Of a stretch of 64,000 nucleotides of DNA, positions 47,810 through 62,870 are shown piece after piece. Source of the DNA: Colletes latitarsis (taxonomy: Eukaryota > Arthropoda > Insecta > Hymenoptera > Colletidae); contig NC_135141.1 in assembly GCF_051014445.1 (NCBI RefSeq), positions 372,001 to 436,000 of the forward strand, given 5' to 3'. The position numbers were made by a program, and so were the translations under genes. Position 1 is the stretch's first letter; every line of letters begins with the position of its first letter. Under the pieces are notes generated by a model. The model did not search any database. It had not been told where the DNA came from and saw nothing but the letters and a program-made list of their open reading frames with translations.

Positions 47810-50800
47810 CCAGACCTAACCCAGACCTAACCGGGGTTATCCTCCAAAATATTGATCGAAACCAAATTTAGTGGACTGTTTCTGTGTTGTACCGCATTAC
47901 TACGTGATTCAAACTCGAAAAAACCCAGGATCTGGCCAACAAATATACTAAGAAGTCAAAATCCTGAGCGAGATGCGGGCATAACCCAGACCTAACCCAA
48001 CCCTAACCGGTGTTATCCACTAAAATATTGATCGAAACCAGGTTTAGTTGACTGATTCGTTGTGGTACCGCATTACTGCGCCATTCAAACAGGATAAAAA
48101 CCCAGGTTCTGGCCAACAAGTATTTGATGAAGGCAGAATCATGGGCGAGATGCGGGCATAACCTAGACCTAACCCAGACCTAACCGGTGTTATCCTCTAA
48201 AATATTGATCGAAACTAGGTTTAATTGACTATTTCACTGTGGTACCACATCACTACGTGATTCAAACGGGAAAAAACCCAGGATCTGGTCAACAAGAATG
48301 CGAAGGATGCAAAATTATGAGCCAGATGCGGGAATAATACAGACCTAACCCAGACCTAACCGGTTTTATCCTCTAAAATGTGGATCGAAACCAGCTTTAA
48401 TTGACTGTTTCAGTGTGGTACCGCATTACTACGTGATTCAAACCCGAAAAAACGCAGGATCTGGCCAACAAGTATGCGAAGAAGGCAAAATCATGTGCGC
48501 GATGCCGGCATAACCCTGACCTAACCTAGACCTAACCGCTGTTATCCTCTAAAATTTTGATCGAAACCAGGTTTAGTTGTCCGTTTCAGTGCGGTACCAC
48601 ATTACTACGTGTTGCAAACGTGAAAAACCCAGGATCTGGCCACCAAGCATGCGAAGAAGGCAAAATCATGAGCCAGGTGCCGGCATAACGCAGACTTAAC
48701 CCAGACCTAACCGGTGTTATCCTCTAAAATGTGGATCGAAACCAGGTTTAGTTGACTGTTTCAGTGCGGTACCGCATTACTGCGCCATTCAAACAGGGGA
48801 AAACCCAGGTTTTGGCCAACAAGTATGCGATGAAGGCAGAATCATGAGCGAGATGCGGCCATAACCCAGACCTGACCCAGACCTAACCGGTGTTATCCTC
48901 CAAAATATTGATCGAAACCAGGTTTAATTGACTATTTCACTGTGGTACCACATCACTACGTGATTCAAACAGGAAAAAACCCAGGATCTGGCCAACAAGA
49001 ATGCGAAGAAGGCAAAATCATGAGCGAGATGCGGGCATAACCCAGACCTAACCCAGACCTAACCGGTGTTATCCTCTAAAATATTGATCGAAACCAAGTT
49101 TAATGGACTGTTTCAGTGTGGTACCACATTACTACGTGATACAAACCACAGAAAACCTAGGATTTGGCCAACAAGAATGCGGAAAAGGCAAAATCATGAG
49201 CCAGATGCGATCATAACGCTGACCTAAACCAGACCTAACCGGTGTTATCCTCTAAAATATTGATCGAAACCAGGTTTAATTGACTATTTCACTGTGGTAC
49301 CACATCACTACGTGATTCAAACAGGAAAAAACCCAGGATCTGGCCAACAAGAATGCAAAGAAGGCAAAACCATGAGCCAGATGCGGGCATAACACAGACC
49401 TACCCCAGACCTAACCGGTGTTATCCTCTAAAATATTGATCGAAGCCAGGTTTAGTTGACTGTTTCGTTGTGGTACCGCATTAATACGTGTTTCAAACAG
49501 GGTAAAACCCAGGTTCTGGCCAACAAGTATGCGATGAAGGCAGAATCATGAGCGAGATGCGGGCATAACCCAGACCTAACCCAGACCTAACCGGTGTTAT
49601 CCTCCGAAATATTGTTCGAAACCGAATTTAATGGATTGTTTCTGTGTGGTACCACATTACTACGTCATTCAAACAGGGTAAAACCCAGGTTCTGGCCAAC
49701 AAGTATACGATGAAGGCAGAATCATGGGCGAGATGCGGGCATAACCCAGACCTAACCCAGACCTAACCGGTGTTATCCTCAGAAACACTGACCGAATCCA
49801 GGTTTAATTGACCGCTCCACTGTGGTACCACATTACTACGTGATGCAAACGTGAAAAACCCAGGATCTGGCCAACAAGTATGCTAAGAAGGCAAAATCAT
49901 GAGTGAGATGCGGGCATAACCCAGACCTAACCCAGACCTAACCGGTGTTATCCTCCAAAATATTGATCGAAACCAAATTTAATGGACTGTTTCTGTGTGG
50001 TACCGCATTACTACGTCATTCATACAGGGTGAAACCCAGGTTCTGGTCAGAAGTATACGATGAAGGCAGAATCATGGGCGAGATGCGGGCATAACACAGA
50101 CCTAACCCAGACCTAACCGGTTTTATCCTCTAAAATATTGATCGAAACCAGGTTTAGTTGACTGCTTCAGTGCGGTACCACATTACTACATGATGCAAAC
50201 CAGAAAAACCCTGCATCTCGCCAACATGTATGCGAAGGAGGCCAAGTCATGAGCGAGATGCGGGTATAACCCAGACCTAACCCAGACCTAACCGGTGTTA
50301 TCCTCCAAAATATTGATCGAAACCAGGTTTAGTTGACTGTTTCGTTGTGGTACCGCATTACTACGTGATTCAATCATGGTATAACCCAGGTTCTGGCCAA
50401 CAATTATGCGAAGAAGGCAAAATCATGAGGCAGATGCGGGCATAACCCAGACCTAACCCAACCCTAACCGGTGTTATCCTCTAAAATATTGATCGAAACC
50501 AGGTTTAGTTGACTGCTTCAGTGCGGTACCACATTACTACGTGATGCAAACCTGAAAAACCCTGCATCTGGCCAACATGTATGCGAAGGAGGCCAAGTCA
50601 TGAGCGAGATGCGGGTATAACCCAGACCTAACCCAGACCTAACCGGTGTTATCCTCCAAAATATTGATCGAAACCAGGTTTAGTTGACTGTTTCGTTGTG
50701 GTACCGCATTACTACGTGATTCAATCAGGGTAAAACCCAGGTTCTGGCCAACAAGTATTCGATGAAGGCAGAATCATGGGCGAGATGCGGGCATAACCCA

Positions 50801-53800
50801 GACCTAACCCAGACCTAACCGGTGTTATCCTCTAAAATATTGATCGAAACTAGGTTTAATTGACTATTTCACTGTGGTACCACATCACTACGTGATTCAA
50901 ACAGGAAAAACCCAGGATCTGGCCAACAAGAATGCGAAGAAGGCAAAATCATGAGCCAGATGCGGGCATAACACAGACCTAACCCAGACCTAACCGGTTT
51001 TATCCTCTAAAATGTGGATCGAAACCAGCTTTAATTGACTGTTTCAGTGTGGTACCACATTACTACGTGATTCAAACGCGGAAAAACGCAGGATCTGGCC
51101 AACAAGTATGCGAAGAAGGCAAAATCATGAGGCAGATGCGGGCATAACCCAGACCTAACCCAGACCTAACCGGTGTTATCTTCAAAAATACTGACCGAGT
51201 CCAGGTTTAATTGACCGTTCCACTGTGGTACCACATTACTACGTGACGCAAACGTGAAAAACCCAGGATCGGGCCAACAAGTATGCTAAGAAGGCAAAAT
51301 CATGAGCGAGATGCGGGCATAACCCAGACCTAACCCAGACCTAACCGGTGTTATCCTCCAAAATATTGTTCGAAACCAGCTTTAGTTGACAGTTTCGTTG
51401 TGGTACCGCATAACTACGTGATTCAATCAGGGTATAACCCAGGTTCTAGCCAACAATTATGCGAAGAAGGCAAAATCATGAGGCAGATGCGGGCATAACG
51501 CAGACCTAACCCAACCCTAACCGGTGTTATCCTCCAAATACTGATCGAAACAAAATTTAATGGTCTGTTTCTGTGAAGTACCGCATTACTACGTGATTCA
51601 AACTCGAAAAAACCCAGGATCTGGCCAACAAATATAGTAAGAAGTCAAAATCATGAGCGAGATGCGGGCATAACCCAGACCTATCCCAGACCTAACCGGT
51701 GTTATCCTCCAAAATATTGATCGAAACCAAATTTAATGGACTGTTTCTGTGTGGTACCGCATTACTACGTCATTCAAACAGGGTAAAACCCAGGTTCAGG
51801 CCAACAAGTATACGATGAAGGCTGAATCATGGGCGGGATGCGGGCATAACCCAGACCTAACCCAGACCTAACCGGTGTTATCCTCTAAAATATTCATCGA
51901 AACCAGGTTTAGTTGACTGTTTCGCTGTGGTACCGCATTACTGCGCCACTCAAACATGGTAAAACCCAGGATCTGGCCAACAAGTATGCGAAGAAGGCAA
52001 AATCATGAGCCAGATGCGGGCATAACACAGACCTAACCCAGACCTAACCGGTTTTATCCTCTAAAATATTGATCGAAACCAGGTTTAATTGACTGTTTCA
52101 CTGTGGTACCACATCACTACGTGATTCAAACAGGAAAAAACCCAGGATCTGGCCAACAAGAATGCGAAGAAGGCAAAATCATGAGCCAGATGCGGGCATA
52201 ACACAGACCTAACCCAGACCTAACCGGTGTTATCCTCTAAAATGTGGATCGAAACCAGTTTTCGTTGACTGTTTCAGTGTGGTACCACAATAACTACGTG
52301 ATTCAAACCCGAAAAAACCCGGGATCTGGCCAAAAAGTATGCGAAGAAGGCAAAATCATGAGCGAGATGCGGGTATAACCCAGACCTAACCCAGACCTAA
52401 CCGGGGTTATCCTCCAAAATATTGATCGAAACCAAATTTAGTGGACTGTTTCTGTGTTGTACCGCATTACTACGTGATTCAAACTCGAAAAAACCCAGGA
52501 TCTGGCCAACAAATATACTAAGAAGTCAAAATCCTGAGCGAGATGCGGGCATAACCCAGACCTAACCCAACCCTAACCGGTGTTATCCACTAAAATATTG
52601 ATCGAAACCAGGTTTAGTTGACTGATTCGTTGTGGTACCGCATTACTGCGCCATTCAAACAGGATAAAAACCCAGGTTCTGGCCAACAAGTATTTGATGA
52701 AGGCAGAATCATGGGCGAGATGCGGGCATAACCTAGACCTAACCCAGACCTAACCGGTGTTATCCTCTAAAATATTGATCGAAACTAGGTTTAATTGACT
52801 ATTTCACTGTGGTACCACATCACTACGTGATTCAAACGGGAAAAAACCCAGGATCTGGTCAACAAGAATGCGAAGGATGCAAAATCATGAGCCAGATGCG
52901 GGAATAATACAGACCTAACCCAGACCTAACCGGTTTTATCCTCTAAAATGTGGATCGAAACCAGCTTTAATTGACTGTTTCAGTGTGGTACCGCATTACT
53001 ACGTGATTCAAACCCGAAAAAACGCAGGATCTGGCCAACAAGTATGCGAAGAAGGCAAAATCATGTGCGCGATGCCGGCATAACCCTGACCTAACCTAGA
53101 CCTAACCGCTGTTATCCTCTAAAATTTTGATCGAAACCAGGTTTAGTTGTCCGTTTCAGTGCGGTACCACATTACTACGTGTTGCAAACGTGAAAAACCC
53201 AGGATCTGGCCACCAAGCATGCGAAGAAGGCAAAATCATGAGCCAGGTGCCGGCATAACGCAGACTTAACCCAGACCTAACCGGTGTTATCCTCTAAAAT
53301 GTGGATCGAAACCAGGTTTAGTTGACTGTTTCAGTGCGGTACCGCATTACTGCGCCATTCAAACAGGGGAAAACCCAGGTTTTGGCCAACAAGTATGCGA
53401 TGAAGGCAGAATCATGAGCGAGATGCGGCCATAACCCAGACCTGACCCAGACCTAACCGGTGTTATCCTCCAAAATATTGATCGAAACCAGGTTTAATTG
53501 ACTATTTCACTGTGGTACCACATCATTACGTGATTCAAACAGGAAAAAACCCAGGATCTGGCCAACAAGAATGCGAAGAAGGCAAAATCATGAGCGAGAT
53601 GCGGGCATAACCCAGACCTAACCCAGACCTAACCGGTGTTATCCTCTAAAATATTGATCGAAACCAAGTTTAATGGACTGTTTCAGTGTGGTACCACATT
53701 ACTACGTGATACAAACCACAGAAAACCTAGGATTTGGCCAACAAGAATGCGGAAAAGGCAAAATCATGAGCCAGATGCGATCATAACGCTGACCTAAACC

Positions 53801-56800
53801 AGACCTAACCGGTGTTATCCTCTAAAATATTGATCGAAACCAGGTTTAATTGACTATTTCACTGTGGTACCACATCACTACGTGATTCAAACAGGAAAAA
53901 ACCCAGGATCTGGCCAACAAGAATGCAAAGAAGGCAAAACCATGAGCCAGATGCGGGCATAACACAGACCTACCCCAGACCTAACCGGTGTTATCCTCTA
54001 AAATATTGATCGAAGCCAGGTTTAGTTGACTGTTTCGTTGTGGTACCGCATTAATACGTGTTTCAAACAGGGTAAAACCCAGGTTCTGGCCAACAAGTAT
54101 GCGATGAAGGCAGAATCATGAGCGAGATGCGGGCATAACCCAGACCTAACCCAGACCTAACCGGTGTTATCCTCCGAAATATTGTTCGAAACCGAATTTA
54201 ATGGATTGTTTCTGTGTGGTACCACATTACTACGTCATTCAAACAGGGTAAAACCCAGGTTCTGGCCAACAAGTATACGATGAAGGCAGAATCATGGGCG
54301 AGATGCGGGCATAACCCAGACCTAACCCAGACCTAACCGGTGTTATCCTCAGAAACACTGACCGAATCCAGGTTTAATTGACCGCTCCACTGTGGTACCA
54401 CATTACTACGTGATGCAAACGTGAAAAACCCAGGATCTGGCCAACAAGTATGCTAAGAAGGCAAAATCATGAGTGAGATGCGGGCATAACCCAGACCTAA
54501 CCCAGACCTAACCGGTGTTATCCTCCAAAATATTGATCGAAACCAAATTTAATGGACTGTTTCTGTGTGGTACCGCATTACTACGTCATTCATACAGGGT
54601 GAAACCCAGGTTCTGGTCAGAAGTATACGATGAAGGCAGAATCATGGGCGAGATGCGGGCATAACACAGACCTAACCCAGACCTAACCGGTTTTATCCTC
54701 TAAAATATTGATCGAAACCAGGTTTAGTTGACTGCTTCAGTGCGGTACCACATTACTACATGATGCAAACCAGAAAAACCCTGCATCTGGCCAACATGTA
54801 TGCGAAGGAGGCCAAGTCATGAGCGAGATGCGGGTATAACCCAGACCTAACCCAGACCTAACCGGTGTTATCCTCCAAAATATTGATCGAAACCAGGTTT
54901 AGTTGACTGTTTCGTTGTGGTACCGCATTACTACGTGATTCAATCATGGTATAACCCAGGTTCTGGCCAACAATTATGCGAAGAAGGCAAAATCATGAGG
55001 CAGATGCGGGCATAACCCAGACCTAACCCAACCCTAACCGGTGTTATCCTCTAAAATATTGATCGAAACCAGGTTTAGTTGACTGCTTCAGTGCGGTACC
55101 ACATTACTACGTGATGCAAACCTGAAAAACCCTGCATCTGGCCAACATGTATGCGAAGGAGGCCAAGTCATGAGCGAGATGCGGGTATAACCCAGACCTA
55201 ACCCAGACCTAACCGGTGTTATCCTCCAAAATATTGATCGAAACCAGGTTTAGTTGACTGTTTCGTTGTGGTACCGCATTACTACGTGATTCAATCAGGG
55301 TAAAACCCAGGTTCTGGCCAACAAGTATTCGATGAAGGCAGAATCATGGGCGAGATGCGGGCATAACCCAGACCTAACCCAGACCTAACCGGTGTTATCC
55401 TCTAAAATATTGATCGAAACTAGGTTTAATTGACTATTTCACTGTGGTACCACATCACTACGTGATTCAAACAGGAAAAACCCAGGATCTGGCCAACAAG
55501 AATGCGAAGAAGGCAAAATCATGAGCCAGATGCGGGCATAACACAGACCTAACCCAGACCTAACCGGTTTTATCCTCTAAAATGTGGATCGAAACCAGCT
55601 TTAATTGACTGTTTCAGTGTGGTACCACATTACTACGTGATTCAAACGCGGAAAAACGCAGGATCTGGCCAACAAGTATGCGAAGAAGGCAAAATCATGA
55701 GGCAGATGCGGGCATAACCCAGACCTAACCCAGACCTAACCGGTGTTATCTTCAAAAATACTGACCGAGTCCAGGTTTAATTGACCGTTCCACTGTGGTA
55801 CCACATTACTACGTGACGCAAACGTGAAAAACCCAGGATCGGGCCAACAAGTATGCTAAGAAGGCAAAATCATGAGCGAGATGCGGGCATAACCCAGACC
55901 TAACCCAGACCTAACCGGTGTTATCCTCCAAAATATTGTTCGAAACCAGCTTTAGTTGACTGTTTCGTTGTGGTACCGCATAACTACGTGATTCAATCAG
56001 GGTATAACCCAGGTTCTGGCCAACAATTATGCGAAGAAGGCAAAATCATGAGGCAGATGCGGGCATAACGCAGACCTAACCCAACCCTAACCGGTGTTAT
56101 CCTCCAAATACTGATCGAAACAAAATTTAATGGTCTGTTTCTGTGAAGTACCGCATTACTACGTGATTCAAACTCGAAAAAACCCAGGATCTGGCCAACA
56201 AATATAGTAAGAAGTCAAAATCATGAGCGAGATGCGGGCATAACCCAGACCTATCCCAGACCTAACCGGTGTTATCCTCCAAAATATTGATCGAAACCAA
56301 ATTTAATGGACTGTTTCTGTGTGGTACCGCATTACTACGTCATTCAAACAGGGTAAAACCCAGGTTCTGGCCAACAAGTATACGATGAAGGCTGAATCAT
56401 GGGCGGGATGCGGGCATAACCCAGACCTAACCCAGACCTAACCGGTGTTATCCTCTAAAATATTCATCGAAACCAGGTTTAGTTGACTGTTTCGCTGTGG
56501 TACCGCATTACTGCGCCACTCAAACATGGTAAAACCCAGGATCTGGCCAACAAGTATGCGAAGAAGGCAAAATCATGAGCCAGATGCGGGCATAACACAG
56601 ACCTAACCCAGACCTAACCGGTTTTATCCTCTAAAATATTGATCGAAACCAGGTTTAATTGACTGTTTCACTGTGGTACCACATCACTACGTGATTCAAA
56701 CAGGAAAAAACCCAGGATCTGGCCAACAAGAATGCGAAGAAGGCAAAATCATGAGCCAGATGCGGGCATAACACAGACCTAACCCAGACCTAACCGGTGT

Positions 56801-56949
56801 TATCCTCTAAAATGTGGATCGAAACCAGTTTTCGTTGACTGTTTCAGTGTGGTACCACAATAACTACGTGATTCAAACCCGAAAAAACCCGGGATCTGGC
56901 CAAAAAGTATGCGAAGAAGGCAAAATCATGAGCGAGATGCGGGTATAAC
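47810..56949. repeat. Tandem duplication of a 26-unit, 4570-bp higher-order block
   Basis: About 47,810-52,379 and 52,380-56,949 are almost identical. Markers with the exact 4570-bp offset are CCGGGGTTATCC (47,831 and 52,401), AGATGCGGCCATAACCC (48,851 and 53,421) and CTGTGAAGTACCGC (51,571 and 56,141). I noticed only a few substitutions, for example at about 48,316/52,886, 50,219/54,789 and 51,391/55,961. This is the longest and among the freshest duplications in the window. Confidence 0.9.
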
Positions 56950-59900
56950 CCAGACCTAACCCAGACCTAACCGGTGTTATCCTCTAAAATATTGATCGAA
57001 ACCAGGTTTAATTGACTGTTTCACTGTGGTACCACATCACTACGTGATTCAAACAGGAAAAAACCCAGGATCTGGCCAACAAGAATGCGAAGAAGGCAAA
57101 ACCATGAGCCAGATGCGGGCATAACAGAGGCCTAACCCAGACCTAACCGGTGTTATCATCTAAAACATTGATCGAAACCTGGGTTAGTTGACTGTTTCGC
57201 TGTGGTACCGCATTACTGCGCCATTCAAACAGGGTAAAACCCAGGATCTGGCCAACAAGAATGCGAAGAAGGCAAAAACATGAGCCAGATGCGGGCATAA
57301 CACAGACCTAACCCAGCCCTAACCGGTTTTATCCTCTAAAATATTGATCGAAACCAGGTTTAGTTGACTGCTTCAGTGCGGTACCAAATTACTACGTGAT
57401 GCAAACCTGAAAAACCCTGCATCTGGCCAACATGTATGCGAAGAAGGCAAAATCATGAGCCAGATGCGGGCATAACACAGACCTAACCCAGACCTAACCG
57501 GTGTTATCCTCCAAAATATTGATCGAAACCAGCTTTAGTTGACTGTTTCGTTGTGGTACCGCATAACTACGTGATTCAATCAGGGTATAACACAGGTTCT
57601 GGCCAACAATTATGCGAAGAACGCAAAATCATGAGCCAGAAGCGGGCATAACCCAGTCCTAACCCAGACCTAACCGGTGTTATCCTCAAAAATACTGACC
57701 GAATCCAGGTTTAATTGACCGTTCCACTGTGGTACCACATTACTACGTGACGCAAACGTGAAAAACCCAGGATCGGGCCAACAAGTATGCTAAGAAGGCA
57801 AAATCATGAGCGAGATGCGGGCATAACCCAGACCTAACCCAGACCTAACCGGTGTTATCCTCCAAAATATTGATCAAAACCAGGTTTAGTTGACTGATTC
57901 GTTGTGGTACCGCATTACTGCGCCATTCAAACAGGGTAAAACCCAGGTTCTGGCCAACAAGTATTCGATGAAGGCAAAATCATGGGCGAGATGCGGGCAT
58001 AACCCAGATCTAACCCAGACCTAACCGGTGTTATCCTCTAAAATATTGATCGAAACTAGGTTTAATTGACTATTTCACTGTGGTACCACATCACTACGTG
58101 ATTCAAACAGGAAAAAACCCAGGATCTGGCCAACAAGAATGCGAAGAAGGCAAAACCATGAGCCAGATGCGGGCATAACACAGACCTAACCCAGACCTAA
58201 CCGGTGTTATCCTCTAAAATATTGATCGAAGCCAGGTTTAGTTGACTGTTTCGTTGTGGTACCGCATTAATACGTGTTTCAAACAGGGTAAAACGCAGGA
58301 TCTGGCCAACAAGTATGCGATGAAGGCAGAATCATGAGCGAGATGCGGGCATAACCCAGACCTAACCCAGACCTAACCGGTGTTATCCTCCGAAATATTG
58401 TTCGAAACCGAATTTAATGGATTGTTTCTGTGTGGTACCACATTACTACGTCATTCAAACAGGGTAAAACCCAGGTTCTGGCCAACAAGTATACGATGAA
58501 GGCAGAATCATGGGCGAGATGCGGGCATAACCCAGAGCTAACCCAGACCTAACCGGTTTTATCCTCTAAAATATTGATCGAAACCAGGTTTAGTTGACTG
58601 CTTCAGTGCGGTACCACATTACTACGTGATGCAAACCTGTAAAACCCTGCATCTGGCCAACATGTATGCGAAGGAGGCCAAGTCATGAGCGAGATGCGGG
58701 TATAACCCAGACCTAACCCAGACCTAACCGGTGTTATCCTCTAAAATATTGATCGAAACCAGGTTTAGTTGACTGTTTCGTTGTCGTACCGCATTACTGC
58801 GCCATTAAAACGGGGTAAAACCCAGGTTCTGGCCAACAAGTATTCGATGAAGGCAGAATCATGGGCGAGATGCGGGCATAACCCAGACCTAACCCAGACC
58901 TAACCGGTGTTATCCTCTAAAATATTGATCGAAACTAGGTTTAATTGACTATTTCACTGTGGTACCACATCACTACGTGATTCAAACAGGAAAAAACCCA
59001 GGATCTGGCCAACAAGAATGCGAAGAAGGCAAAATCATGAGCCAGATGCGGGCATAACACAGACCTAACCCAGACCTAACCGGTTTTATCCTCTAAAATG
59101 TGGATCGAAACCAGCTTTAATTGACTGTTTCAGTGTGGTACCACATTACTACGTGATTCAAACGCGGAAAAACGCAGGATCTGGCCAACAAGTATGCGAA
59201 GAAGGCAAAATCATGAGGCAGATGCGGGCATAACCCAGACCTAACCCAGACCTAACCGGTGTTATCTTCAAAAATACTGACCGAGTCCAGGTTTAATTGA
59301 CCGTTCCACTGTGGTACCACATTACTACGTGACGCAAACGTGAAAAACCCAGGATCGGGCCAACAAGTATGCTAAGAAGGCAAAATCATGAGCGAGATGC
59401 GGGCATAACCCAGACCTAACCCAGACCTAACCGGTGTTATCCTCCAAAATATTGTTCGAAACCAGCTTTAGTTGACTGTTTCGTTGTGGTACCGCATAAC
59501 TACGTGATTCAATCAGGGTATAACCCAGGTTCTGGCCAACAATTATGCGAAGAAGGCAAAATCATGAGGCAGATGCGGGCATAACGCAGACCTAACCCAA
59601 CCCTAACCGGTGTTATCCTCCAAATACTGATCGAAACAAAATTTAATGGTCTGTTTCTGTGAAGTACCGCATTACTACGTGATTCAAACTCGAAAAAACC
59701 CAGGATCTGGCCAACAAATATAGTAAGAAGTCAAAATCATGAGCGAGATGCGGGCATAACCCAGACCTATCCCAGACCTAACCGGTGTTATCCTCCAAAA
59801 TATTGATCGAAACCAAATTTAATGGACTGTTTCTGTGTGGTACCGCATTACTACGTCATTCAAACAGGGTAAAACCCAGGTTCTGGCCAACAAGTATACG

Positions 59901-62870
59901 ATGAAGGCTGAATCATGGGCGGGATGCGGGCATAACCCAGACCTAACCCAGACCTAACCGGTGTTATCCTCTAAAATATTCATCGAAACCAGGTTTAGTT
60001 GACTGTTTCGCTGTGGTACCGCATTACTGCGCCACTCAAACATGGTAAAACCCAGGATCTGGCCAACAAGTATGCGAAGAAGGCAAAATCATGAGCCAGA
60101 TGCGGGCATAACACAGACCTAACCCAGACCTAACCGGTTTTATCCTCTAAAATATTGATCGAAATCAGGTTTAATTGACTGTTTCACTGTGGTACCACAT
60201 CACTACGTGATTCAAACAGGAAAAAACCCAGGATCTGGCCAACAAGAATGCGAAGAAGGCAAAATCATGAGCCAGATGCGGGCATAACACAGACCTAACC
60301 CAGACCTAACCGGTGTTATCCTCTAAAATGTGGATCGAAACCAGTTTTCGTTGACTGTTTCAGTGTGGTACCACAATAACTACGTGATTCAAACCCGAAA
60401 AAACCCGGGATCTGGCCAAAAAGTATGCGAAGAAGGCAAAACCATGAGCGAGATGCGGGTATAACCCAGACCTAACCCAGACCTAACCGGTGTTATCCTC
60501 TAAAATATTGATCGAAACCAGGTTTAATTGACTGTTTCACTGTGGTACCACATCACTACGTGATTCAAACAGGAAAAAACCCAGGATCTGGCCAACAAGA
60601 ATGCGAAGAAGGCAAAACCATGAGCCAGATGCGGGCATAACAGAGGCCTAACCCAGACCTAACCGGTGTTATCATCTAAAACATTGATCGAAACCTGGGT
60701 TAGTTGACTGTTTCGCTGTGGTACCGCATTACTGCGCCATTCAAACAGGGTAAAACCCAGGATCTGGCCAACAAGAATGCGAAGAAGGCAAAAACATGAG
60801 CCAGATGCGGGCATAACACAGACCTAACCCAGACCTAACCGGTTTTATCCTCTAAAATATTGATCGAAACCAGGTTTAGTTGACTGCTTCAGTGCGGTAC
60901 CACATTACTACGTGATGCAAACCTGAAAAACCCTGCATCTGGCCAACATGTATGCGAAGAAGGCAAAATCATGAGCCAGATGCGGGCATAACACAGACCT
61001 AACCCAGACCTAACCGGTGTTATCCTCCAAAATATTGATCGAAACCAGCTTTAGTTGACTGTTTCGTTGTGGTACCGCATAACTACGTGATTCAATCAGG
61101 GTATAACACAGGTTCTGGCCAACAATTATGCGAAGAACGCAAAATCATGAGCCAGAAGCGGGCATAACCCAGTCCTAACCCAGACCTAACCGGTGTTATC
61201 CTCAAAAATACTGACCGAATCCAGGTTTAATTGACCGTTCCACTGTGGTACCACATTACTACGTGACGCAAACGTGAAAAACCCAGGATCGGGCCAACAA
61301 GTATGCTAAGAAGGCAAAATCATGAGCGAGATGCGGGCATAACCCAGACCTAACCCAGACCTAACCGGTGTTATCCTCCAAAATATTGATCAAAACCAGG
61401 TTTAGTTGACTGATTCGTTGTGGTACCGCATTACTGCGCCATTCAAACAGGGTAAAACCCAGGTTCTGGCCGACAAGTATTCGATGAAGGCAAAATCATG
61501 GGCGAGATGCGGGCATAACCCAGATCTAACCCAGACCTAACCGGTGTTATCCTCTAAAATATTGATCGAAACTAGGTTTAATTGACTATTTCACTGTGGT
61601 ACCACATCACTACGTGATTCAAACAGGAAAAAACCCAGGATCTGGCCAACAAGAATGCGAAGAAGGCAAAACCATGAGCCAGATGCGGGCATAACACAGA
61701 CCTAACCCAGACCTAACCGGTGTTATCCTCTAAAATATTGATCGAAGCCAGGTTTAGTTGACTGTTTCGTTGTGGTACCGCATTAATACGTGTTTCAAAC
61801 AGGGTAAAACGCAGGATCTGGCCAACAAGTATGCGATGAAGGCAGAATCATGAGCGAGATGCGGGCATAACCCAGACCTAACCCAGACCTAACCGGTGTT
61901 ATCCTCCGAAATATTGTTCGAAACCGAATTTAATGGATTGTTTCTGTGTGGTACCACATTACTACGTCATTCAAACAGGGTAAAACCCAGGTTCTGGCCA
62001 ACAAGTATACGATGAAGGCAGAATCATGGGCGAGATGCGGGCATAACCCAGACCTAACCCAGACCTAACCGGTTTTATCCTCTAAAATATTGATCGAAAC
62101 CAGGTTTAGTTGACTGCTTCAGTGCGGTACCACATTACTACGTGATGCAAACCTGAAAAACCCTGCATCTGGCCAACATGTATGCGAAGGAGGCCAAGTC
62201 ATGAGCGAGATGCGGGTATAACCCAGACCTAACCCAGACCTAACCGGTGTTATCCTCTAAAATATTGATCGAAACCAGGTTTAGTTGACTGTTTCGTTGT
62301 CGTACCGCATTACTGCGCCATTAAAACGGGGTAAAACCCAGGTTCTGGCCAACAAGTATTCGATGAAGGCAGAATCTTGGGCGAGATGCGGGCATAACCC
62401 AGACATAACTCAGACCTAACCGGTGTTATCCTCTAAAATATTGATCGAAACTAGGTTTTATTGACTATTTCACTGTGGTACCACATCACTACGTGATTCA
62501 AACAGGAAAAAACCCAGGATCTGGCCAACAAGAATGCGAAGAAGGCAAAATCATGAGCCAGATGCGGGCATAACACAGACCTAACCCAGACCTAACCGGT
62601 TTTATCCTCTAAAATGTGGATCGAAACCAGCTTTAATTGACTGTTTCAGTGTGGTACCACATTACTACGTGATTCAAACCCGAAAAAACGCAGGATCTGG
62701 CCAACAAGTATGCGAAGAAGGCAAAATCATGAGGCAGATGCGGGCATAACCCAGACCTAACCCAGACCTAACCGGTGTTATCTTCAAAAATACTGACCGA
62801 GTCCAGGTTTAATTGACCGTTCCACTGTGGTACCACATTACTACGTGACGCAAACGGGAAAAACCCAGGA
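55295..62870. repeat. Tandem duplication of a 20-unit, 3516-bp higher-order block
   Basis: Sequence from about 55,295 recurs 3516 bp later up to about 62,870. Markers are CTGTGAAGTACCGC (56,141 and 59,657) and ATAACAGAGGCC (57,121 and 60,637). The block overlaps the second copy of the 4570-bp block, so part of it (about 55.4-56.9 kb) is present three times, with 50.8-52.4 and 58.9-60.5 kb. The period is 20 units minus 4 bp. Confidence 0.88.
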
